Shown piece after piece: positions 32,737-37,913 of a DNA stretch of 37,913 bases. The notes below the pieces were generated by a model. That model saw only the letters and a list, made by a program, of their open reading frames with translations, had not been told where the DNA came from and searched no databases. This DNA is from Microcaldota archaeon (GTDB lineage Archaea > Micrarchaeota > Micrarchaeia > Micrarchaeales > Micrarchaeaceae), in the NCBI GenBank assembly GCA_021792775.1, contig JAJYTZ010000005.1, positions 1 through 37,913 of the forward strand. The letters are read 5' to 3'. The translations under genes and the position numbers were made by a program. Each line of letters opens with the position of its first letter. Within the stretch, counting starts at the first letter, position 1.

Positions 32737-34251
32737 AATTTTCCCGTATCTCTTATCATTATCTGGTTTAATCCCGAAATACGAGAGAACCGTTGGGTTT
32801 ATCTGGTATACATAAGGCATTTTTCCGACCTTTAACCGCTTTCGATTCGTATTATCTATCGCGCCGAAAATCCCCTCGTTCATGTGGTCTCCGCGCTTCG
32901 CCATTTCAGGTTTCATGAAAAGGCCGCCGCTTTTTAGATATCCGAAGACGTCGATGAAGTATCCCTTCTTTATCTCGACCATTATGTCAGGTGCTATGAA
33001 CATCTTCGTTCCCTCGTAGTATTCGTCCGCGTCGAACGCCTTTGTCATAAGCCTGTCACCATTCTCGTCCTTTATCCGCATCAATTTCCTTATCAGCTCC
33101 GCCTTCAGTTTTTGTTTCCTGTCTTTGCCCACAATCCCATTGTCAAAACGCCTGTCGTTTATGTAGATAGAGCATACGGTCCAGTTAGATATGCTGCTGA
33201 ACGCCACTGTCTTATCCATATCGAAATCGAAATCGTGTATACGCGTATAATCTTCGCCTGATGACCCAGCCAAGAACCGGCTGAGCGCACCTTTCGCCAT
33301 GCTCTTTCCCGCATTCGGCAGCTTATCATAGATCTTTCTCAACTTGCTTCTTATGATACGTTCCCTTATCATATATTTGGTCCTGCTGCTACTCACAGAA
33401 GCTCCGACTTTTTGCGTGTTTATCTCAGGTTTCAACGATGCATACCTGTTGTTTATGAGCCAAGCGTTCATGAGAAACTTGCTTTTTATCGGCTGGGCTC
33501 CATGATCTGAGACAAGCAAGACCCGGGCGTTCTCTTTCCGAGCTCTCAAGTTCACCCACTCCAAAAACTTTGATATTTCCTGATAAAGAGGCAACACATA
33601 GCTCTTCCATTCCGGCAGGTTCAATGAAAAGTGCTGTATCCTATCCGTCTCTGTAAAGCATACGAACGAGAAGTCGTACTCTTTCTTGTCTATGAGGTGC
33701 TTGCTGAACTCGCCCCTCCTCCTTATGCTGTCTACATAAGACTTTGAGGCTTCCGCAAGGCTCATCTCCTTGCTCTTTATTCTCTTCTCTATGTTCGGCT
33801 CTCCGTTAAACCCGTATCGCTTCGCAACCCTCCTTAGCTCATCAGAGCTGAACTTCGGAGGCAGAGGAAAGCCGGTTACCATATCTACATCCTCGCTTTT
33901 CGGCATGCGGACCGCCATCGCGGGAGTCACAAGAAAAGAGCGCAGTCCGTTTCTTCCCATTACCTCCCAGAACGGTTCGCGAATCTCAGGATTATAATAA
34001 GCGACCTCCTTGGTGTAATTGGATTTGAGCGTGAAGAAATCAGGGATTCCGTGCACTCCGGGCCTGACCCCGGTATACATGCTCGGCCAAGATGGCCCTG
34101 TCATCGGCGGAATGGTGGATTCGAGATCCGTGAGTATCCCGTCCTCGAAGAACTCCGCAAAACCCCTCATCTTGTATTTCACATAGTTATCTCTGATTAT
34201 CCAAAGAGGCGCAGCATCGATTCCGATAAGATAAAGTTTCTTTCGATCCAT
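32731..34251 (-). CDS. Alkaline-phosphatase-superfamily hydrolase (type I phosphodiesterase-like)
   Basis: The 506-residue protein has the phosphodiesterase/nucleotide pyrophosphatase core. D12 sits in LIGIDAAPLW (first metal site) and nucleophile T51 in STIPPMTGPSWPSMYTG, followed by GVHGIPDFF. LLVSDHGAQP holds the second-site Asp-His, and HMNEGIFGAI the last His. It is cytoplasmic, with no signal peptide. Relatives cleave phosphodiesters, phosphosulfates or phosphonates. It is the last gene of the RHH/CysD/CysN operon, 4 nt after CysN, with GAGGTAAT as Shine-Dalgarno element. This placement suggests a substrate linked to the nucleotide-sulfate chemistry, perhaps APS or a sulfated compound. 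The convergent overlap with the membrane protein is 6 bp. Confidence 0.88.
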   Translation of the reverse strand: MDRKKLYLIGIDAAPLWIIRDNYVKYKMRGFAEFFEDGILTDLESTIPPMTGPSWPSMYTGVRPGVHGIPDFFTLKSNYTKEVAYYNPEIREPFWEVMGRNGLRSFLVTPAMAVRMPKSEDVDMVTGFPLPPKFSSDELRRVAKRYGFNGEPNIEKRIKSKEMSLAEASKSYVDSIRRRGEFSKHLIDKKEYDFSFVCFTETDRIQHFSLNLPEWKSYVLPLYQEISKFLEWVNLRARKENARVLLVSDHGAQPIKSKFLMNAWLINNRYASLKPEINTQKVGASVSSSRTKYMIRERIIRSKLRKIYDKLPNAGKSMAKGALSRFLAGSSGEDYTRIHDFDFDMDKTVAFSSISNWTVCSIYINDRRFDNGIVGKDRKQKLKAELIRKLMRIKDENGDRLMTKAFDADEYYEGTKMFIAPDIMVEIKKGYFIDVFGYLKSGGLFMKPEMAKRGDHMNEGIFGAIDNTNRKRLKVGKMPYVYQINPTVLSYFGIKPDNDKRYGKIL

Positions 34252-34255
34252 CAGA

Positions 34256-35485
34256 TTACCTCACAATGCCGAAGCCCACAAACTTCTCGTTCGTGTAGAT
34301 TGTAAACCTCCCTATCTCTTCAGACACGGAGAAGGATTCTACACAGACCGGTTCGCTGAGGCTGATTACGGCCTCGCCAGCCTCGAGCGGCCTTATTGAC
34401 GTGCTCTTTCTCGGTATTCCATCGGATGTGTCTATCTCCCTTAATACCTTTATCGCGCAGTCATGGTCAGTCCCGTTTATCCTTATCTTTCCTCTCTTCG
34501 GAAGTAAGTCTACAGCAAACACAATCGCATTTAGTTTTGTTTTTCCTCTTATCGCGTTATCTGCGGAACAGCCAACCATGCCCCGCAGCTCTTCCTTCGG
34601 AGCCGGTTTAAGGATGAAGGCCGCATTCTCACCCTGCTTAGCCCGGCCAACTTTTTTCCCTTTTGTATATATTGTATCAACAAAGAACCTTTTTTGAATA
34701 GGCGAGACAGCAATCATATCCCCCTTTTGTATATTTCCGCTAACTAGCCTACCGATATAAGCCTTGCCTCTTTCAGTATCTATGCTCCCCTGAAAGATAA
34801 AACGCGTCGGTTTGCCTTCACCACCAAACTCCCTCTTAACAGAGAGGTTTGCCAGTATTGCCAAGAGCGGTCTGCCATGGTACCATCGCATGCTTCCAGA
34901 TTTAGAGATTATATTTTCTCCCTTGTAAGCGGATACCGGAACAAAGAACACCGAATCTGTATCGAATCCTATCCTCTTCAAGAAGGAGGCAAGCTCTCCG
35001 GATATGAAATCAAAAGCCTTCTCGCTATAGTTGATGGTATCCATCTTGTTGACACACACTACTACACTCCCTATGCCCATCATCCTCGCAAGAAAGAGAT
35101 GGCGTTTTGTTTGTGTGCTTATTCCCTCTTCCGGTTTAGCGGATACAACAAGTATGGCGAAGCGTGCATGGGAGGCACCGCTTATCATGTTCTTTATGAG
35201 TTCCTCATGTCCCGGGACATCTATGAATTCGAAACCCTTCCTCTTATATTTTATCTGTGCGCGTGTCGTATCTATAGTCATTGCGCCTTCCTGCTCCTCT
35301 TCGAAGCTGTCGAGCAGAAATCCGGGCTCGAACGCTCTTCCTAACCGCTTGCTCATCTTCTTAGCGCTATCGATCCTTGCTTTAGTCACAGATTCTGTGA
35401 GTATGAGTATGTTGCCTATAAGGGTAGATTTTCCATGGTCTTTATGCCCAAGAAGGGTTACCTCGTTTATTATCACCAAACGCAC
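34256..35485 (-). CDS. CysN-like / EF-1A-family GTPase (sulfate adenylyltransferase large subunit-like)
   Basis: This translation-factor-type GTPase has G1 GHKDHGKST (residues 13-21), G2 TID in EGAMTIDTTRAQ, G3 DVPGHEEL and G4 NKMD. Two beta-barrel domains follow. The NIISKSGSMRWYHGRPLLAIL junction is shared by CysN and EF-1A. In CysDN ATP sulfurylases the CysN subunit couples GTP hydrolysis to APS formation. CysN is preferred to elongation factor because the CysD-like gene is one base upstream; a divergent EF-1A paralogue is the alternative. GTG 35485 is used; TTG 35479 and GTG 35476 are also possible. Confidence 0.8.
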   Translation of the reverse strand: MRLVIINEVTLLGHKDHGKSTLIGNILILTESVTKARIDSAKKMSKRLGRAFEPGFLLDSFEEEQEGAMTIDTTRAQIKYKRKGFEFIDVPGHEELIKNMISGASHARFAILVVSAKPEEGISTQTKRHLFLARMMGIGSVVVCVNKMDTINYSEKAFDFISGELASFLKRIGFDTDSVFFVPVSAYKGENIISKSGSMRWYHGRPLLAILANLSVKREFGGEGKPTRFIFQGSIDTERGKAYIGRLVSGNIQKGDMIAVSPIQKRFFVDTIYTKGKKVGRAKQGENAAFILKPAPKEELRGMVGCSADNAIRGKTKLNAIVFAVDLLPKRGKIRINGTDHDCAIKVLREIDTSDGIPRKSTSIRPLEAGEAVISLSEPVCVESFSVSEEIGRFTIYTNEKFVGFGIVR

Positions 35486-35486
35486 C

Positions 35487-36275
35487 CTACATATAGCCCA
35501 ACGACCTAAGCTTTTCCATGATGTATGCCTTCTCCTTGTCCTGTTCGCGCCCCGCCCTCTCTTCTACCTTGGTTGATTCAAGCTCTTTTATTATCGAGTC
35601 TATGCTTTTGGCGCTAGACTTTATGGGCACTGTGCAATGCGTGCATCCCAAGCTTCTATACCTGTAGCCGTTATTTGAATAATAGAGGGGATTGATAGGG
35701 ACGTTATTCTTCTTTATGTAAGACCATATGTCTATCTCGTTCCAGTCAAGAAGGGGGTGTACCCTCAGATGGCCCTTTCTGTCGAGTTTGGAGGAGTAGC
35801 TGTTCCAGACTTCGGCCGGCTGGTCCTTGTAATCCCATTTGAAATCCCTGTCGCGGGGGCTTATGTACCTTTCTTTGGCGCGCACAGCGTGCTCATCTCT
35901 TCGTATAGAAACGATAAGCGCCTCAAAACCATAATCAGCAAGAACCTTCTTCAGTGCAACTGTTTTGTTCGATCCGCAACAGCTGTATCCTGATATCTCT
36001 GGCTTTATTTTGCTTTTCGCGACTATGACTTCCACACCCCACTTATCAGCAAGTTCGTCTCTGAACTTGTAGCTCTCCGGGAAATCGATTCCGTTGTCTA
36101 TGTGTATCACAGGAAACGGGACCTTCCCGAGGAACGCCTTCCTCGCTATAGCAAGCATCGCAGTAGAATCCTTTCCCATGCTCCATAGAGCCGCCATCTT
36201 ATCGAAGCGGGACTTGGCCTCTCTTATAATATATATGCTCTTCTCCTCAAGTTCGTTGATGTTTTGCCTTATCAT
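35487..36275 (-). CDS. CysD-like PP-loop protein with APS-reductase-type Fe-S cysteines
   Basis: Overall the 262-residue protein follows CysD, the ATP-sulfurylase small subunit. It has PP-loop WSMGKDSTAML (31-41), HIDNGIDFPESYKFRDEL, RRDE (125-128), AKERYISPRDRDFKWD, VHPLLDWNEIDIWSYI, and TKVEERAGREQDKE near the end. But it also has C99-C100 and C211-x-x-C214 (GCTHCT), the CC/CxxC set that ligates the [4Fe-4S] cluster in APS reductases. E. coli CysD has no cysteines at these sites apart from the first of the GC pair. It lacks the insert of about 35 residues before the GC motif. It may activate sulfate, reduce APS, or both. It begins 8 nt after the preceding gene. Confidence 0.85.
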   Translation of the reverse strand: MIRQNINELEEKSIYIIREAKSRFDKMAALWSMGKDSTAMLAIARKAFLGKVPFPVIHIDNGIDFPESYKFRDELADKWGVEVIVAKSKIKPEISGYSCCGSNKTVALKKVLADYGFEALIVSIRRDEHAVRAKERYISPRDRDFKWDYKDQPAEVWNSYSSKLDRKGHLRVHPLLDWNEIDIWSYIKKNNVPINPLYYSNNGYRYRSLGCTHCTVPIKSSAKSIDSIIKELESTKVEERAGREQDKEKAYIMEKLRSLGYM

Positions 36276-36283
36276 AGAAAAAC

Positions 36284-36589
36284 CTATTTGCGTGGTTTCT
36301 GGACCAGCTCTTTAAAGAAATAAAGGGATCCCTCAAAATTTCCCTTCTCCTTGATAAAAAGAGGAAACTCGCCGATAAGGCGGCTGGCTGTGTCCCACAC
36401 CCTAACAGAAGATTTGGCAAGGTCGTCGGAGTCCTTTATGCCCCCCTTCGAGTATCTTACCTCATAATATTTTGCGCGCTTTCTCTTCAAGAATGCAAGC
36501 ATCTCTGACCAGTTAGCTTTAATCGGATTCTTTGTGAGCCTCTCCGCAAAATCCACACCTGAGCCGATGGTTTTATTTTTGTTTTTCAT
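36284..36589 (-). CDS. Hypothetical protein, second gene of the CysD/CysN operon
   Basis: The 101-residue protein is basic and soluble, with no recognised motif. It looks like an alpha/beta protein: ANWSEMLAFLKRKRAKYYEVRYSK, then SSVRVWDTASRLIGEFPLFIKEKG and a final helix. The W-containing head and K/R-rich middle could bind nucleotide or nucleic acid. ATG 36589 follows AAGTGAATTTCT (GTGA at SD spacing). It lies 19 nt after the regulator and 8 nt before the CysD-like gene, so it is a full operon member. Confidence 0.6.
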   Translation of the reverse strand: MKNKNKTIGSGVDFAERLTKNPIKANWSEMLAFLKRKRAKYYEVRYSKGGIKDSDDLAKSSVRVWDTASRLIGEFPLFIKEKGNFEGSLYFFKELVQKPRK

Positions 36590-36608
36590 AGAAATTCACT
36601 TGCACTAT

Positions 36609-36854
36609 CTATATATATCCGAGGGCCTTTAGTCTCTCGATTATCGTGTTTTCTTCCCTCTTCTTGCGGATTCTGGCTTTGCCGCTCCTTCCTGACATCT
36701 CCATATCTGCAACTGTCTCTCTGAGCACATATGTGACGTAATCTGATACAGAAGAGAAGCCTGTGCCGTCTATCCTCTTTTTTATCCTGGCGAAAAGTGC
36801 AGCAGGGATAGTTATGGTTGTATACTTCCTCTTAGTTTCTGTTCCTGATTTCAA
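36609..36854 (-). CDS. Ribbon-helix-helix regulator with CysD-like tail
   Basis: The 81-residue protein has an Arc/MetJ/CopG-type domain at about residues 10-48. It is built from YTTITIPAALFARIKKRI (strand and helix A), a TGFSSVSDYV turn and YVLRETV (helix B). A basic linker (RSGKARIRKKREE) leads to the C-terminal NTIIERLKALGYI. RHH proteins bind DNA as dimers and often repress their own operon. The tail is close to the last residues of the CysD-like protein (YIMEKLRSLGYM), odd for two different folds. The start is TTG 36854. A 24-bp palindrome lies 14 nt upstream of the start. Confidence 0.8.
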   Translation of the reverse strand: MKSGTETKRKYTTITIPAALFARIKKRIDGTGFSSVSDYVTYVLRETVADMEMSGRSGKARIRKKREENTIIERLKALGYI

Positions 36855-36867
36855 GATACCACAATAT

Positions 36868-36891
36868 ATTATAATGTTACTACATTATAAT
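36868..36891. promoter_or_regulatory. Palindromic operator candidate
   Basis: ATTATAATG (36868-36876) and CATTATAAT (36883-36891) form a perfect 9-bp inverted repeat with a 6-bp spacer TTACTA. It covers the predicted transcription start of the RHH-led operon, where a bound RHH dimer of dimers would block initiation. Confidence 0.6.
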
Positions 36892-36892
36892 G

Positions 36893-36904
36893 TATAAAAA
36901 GATA
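36893..36904 (-). promoter_or_regulatory. TATA box of the RHH/CysD/CysN operon
   Basis: The minus strand reads ATCTTTTTATAC. Its core lies about 43 nt from TTG 36854 and predicts a start near 36870, within the palindrome. Confidence 0.5.
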
Positions 36905-36935
36905 TAAAAGCGTTGCCCCTTGTAATATGGCATTT

Positions 36936-36984
36936 CCACCCCTTATAAAACGTGGGTGGGAAAACCCACCTTTTCAAAAGTGGG
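36936..36984. repeat. Four alternating hairpin arms
   Basis: CCACCC (36936-36941), GGGTGG (36954-36959), CCCACC (36965-36970) and GTGGG (36980-36984) can pair 1-2, 2-3 or 3-4, each excluding its neighbour. Arm 3 is followed by TTTT. A TATA-like CCTTATAAAA sits between arms 1 and 2. It lies in the divergent region between the RHH operon and the HAD gene. It may be a switch-like leader or a binding site. Confidence 0.4.
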
Positions 36985-37049
36985 ACGAAAGCGAACTGTA
37001 GGAGGGTCTATAAACTCTAAGATGTCTGAGTTGAAGCAGCAGTAATGAG

Positions 37050-37595
37050 ATGTTAAGATTGAGCGGCACAAGGCTTTTGGTTGTGGATTTCGATAATACC
37101 TTATTCTTTACCGATAGTTGTAACGCGCTTGCGTCCAAGGAGCTCTTCGGCAGGTGCATGAGCCTCCATGAGATACGCGCGCTGCCGAAGCCTGAGAAGA
37201 ATAAGGTGTACAGGCTCACATTCTCAAAGTACATGCACATGTGCAAGCCTAACAGGAGGCTAATACGTAGGCTTTCGAAGGAGCATGATGCCGTAATCAT
37301 CGTGCTTACCGGACAGAGTCGTGAGGGCATGCCTGTCATGCAGCGCCTTCTAGAATGCAATGGCGTAAATTACGACAGGCTCGTTATGAGACTGAAGAGC
37401 GAACTGCGGAAGAAAGACGAGCGCTGGAAACTAGAGCGCATACAGAGGCTTGCTAAAGGCTATGTGAGCGTTGAGCTTTATGAGGATAAGGCCGATAACA
37501 TCGCCTACATACTGGGTGGCGTAAAGCGGAATCGAGTCTCCGCGTTCCTTGTAACGCCTCGCGGGATAAAACCTTCCGACGGTTTGCACCACTGA
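37050..37595 (+). CDS. HAD-superfamily hydrolase (HAD-SAK-like)
   Basis: The 181-residue protein opens with the HAD motif I VVDFDNTLFFT (D13, D15), has motif II in IIVLTGQSREG and an acidic motif IV in ELYEDKADN. The cap is small. The combination DFDNTLFxT, LTGQ and YEDKxxN resembles the HAD domain of the Swiss-army-knife RNA repair family, so a 5'/3' RNA-end phosphatase is possible; a generic phosphatase cannot be excluded. A CTATAAAC element at 37009-37016 is the likely promoter. It is the only plus-strand gene between 32736 and the window end. Confidence 0.75.
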   Translation: MLRLSGTRLLVVDFDNTLFFTDSCNALASKELFGRCMSLHEIRALPKPEKNKVYRLTFSKYMHMCKPNRRLIRRLSKEHDAVIIVLTGQSREGMPVMQRLLECNGVNYDRLVMRLKSELRKKDERWKLERIQRLAKGYVSVELYEDKADNIAYILGGVKRNRVSAFLVTPRGIKPSDGLHH

Positions 37596-37665
37596 TTGCG
37601 CTGACGGCATCAGCTGCCGGTTCTGATCAGGCAAATTTACATGGCCAGTCAAGGGGTCATTAGAA

Positions 37666-37913
37666 TCAGAATATCTCTCCTACTACCGCGGTAATTCCTC
37701 CTTTCAGGCTGTAACTCTTTATCGCATGCTGTTTCTTCAGGAACCTGCTTATAAATCCTGATGTGTTTCCATGGTAACATACCAACACACACCCATCAAA
37801 CTGCTTCAGTCCCTCCTTGTCCATATAAACAATCTCTTCCGGATCCTTCTTAGAAAACGATTCTGCGCCGAGTCCCAGCAATTCTGATATGTAACCTACT
37901 GGCTCTCTTCCCA
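37666..37913 (-). CDS. Rhodanese-like domain protein, N-terminus outside the window
   Basis: The reading frame is open to the window edge, so only the C-terminal 81 residues are seen. YMDKEGLKQFDGCVLVCYHGNTSGFISRFLKKQ contains the active-site loop C-Y-H-G-N-T-S, and YSLKGGITAVVGEIF is the standard rhodanese ending. Rhodaneses transfer sulfane sulfur through the loop cysteine. It lies on the strand of the CysD/CysN operon but is separated from it by the HAD gene. The gap 37596-37665 holds only a short CGGCA/TGCCG hairpin at 37605-37619. Confidence 0.8.
   Translation of the reverse strand, partial: GREPVGYISELLGLGAESFSKKDPEEIVYMDKEGLKQFDGCVLVCYHGNTSGFISRFLKKQHAIKSYSLKGGITAVVGEIF

Noticed and set aside
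34256-35485. Main elongation factor EF-1A
   Set aside because: The sequence diverges from EF-1A in several motifs and sits one base from a CysD-like gene; CysN-like is the better call.
37592-37640. Box C/D guide RNA between the HAD and rhodanese genes
   Set aside because: Several CTGA boxes occur, but there is no RTGATGA C box at a suitable distance on either strand.

Overview
The window is a gene-dense archaeal chromosome segment. Archaeal markers are ribosomal proteins eL18, eS6, uL13, uS9 and uS2, RNA polymerase subunits D and N, aIF2-gamma, FtsY, a CDC48/VAT double AAA ATPase, RtcB, a UbiA-type archaeal lipid prenyltransferase, and TATA boxes placed 22-35 nt ahead of start codons. Three of four tRNA genes carry introns, two of them in the T-loop. 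Several surface proteins begin with a pilin-like segment of the QSAMEYLMTYGWAILIIAIV type. I infer a DPANN archaeon of the Micrarchaeota (ARMAN) lineage. This rests on recognition, not on a tree.

Layout. 1-2600: tRNA-Pro(TGG), a gap with three strong consecutive hairpins (possible RNA gene), two small ligand-binding folds (SnoaL-like, AHSA1-like) and a radical SAM enzyme. 2600-7700: a surface protein / glycosyltransferase / FtsY operon, a type IV pilus-type secretion ATPase, and two divergent winged-helix regulators, one in the membrane. 7800-9500: PRC-barrel protein, RNase HII with an abnormal start, tRNA-Arg(TCG) with a T-loop intron, and a beta-helix protein. 9700-12060: two repeat-rich surface genes, a beta-propeller made of 120-bp repeats and a pilin-like protein with a Ser/Thr stalk. 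12100-16060: UbiA prenyltransferase facing the conserved archaeal rpoD / tRNA-Leu / eL18 / uL13 / uS9 / rpoN / tRNA-Pro / uS2 cluster. 16100-24780: unknown protein, ThpR phosphodiesterase, CTP synthase, lipid-linked sugar flippase, membrane proteins, RtcB ligase and a ZIP-like transporter. 24900-27020: an ankyrin gene broken by one amber codon, a 43-residue acidic protein, and a LamG surface protein with a (TG)11 tract upstream. 27390-32740: CDC48 / eS6 / aIF2-gamma / membrane protein operon. 32730-36900: a compact five-gene operon (ribbon-helix-helix regulator, unknown, CysD-like, CysN-like, alkaline-phosphatase-superfamily hydrolase). 37050 to the end: a HAD protein and a truncated rhodanese.

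How the genes work together. The introns imply active tRNA splicing, and RtcB and ThpR in the window belong to that RNA-end chemistry; the splicing endonuclease is not here. FtsY, the pilus-type ATPase, glycosyltransferase, flippase and pilin-like proteins form a cell-surface and secretion theme. The most unusual unit is the 32731-36854 operon. Its CysD homologue carries the CC and CxxC cysteines that hold the [4Fe-4S] cluster of APS reductases, it sits with a CysN-type GTPase and a phosphodiesterase-like hydrolase, and a perfect 9-bp palindrome overlaps the predicted transcription start of its regulator gene. No APS kinase, sulfotransferase or sulfite reductase is visible, so the pathway end point is open.
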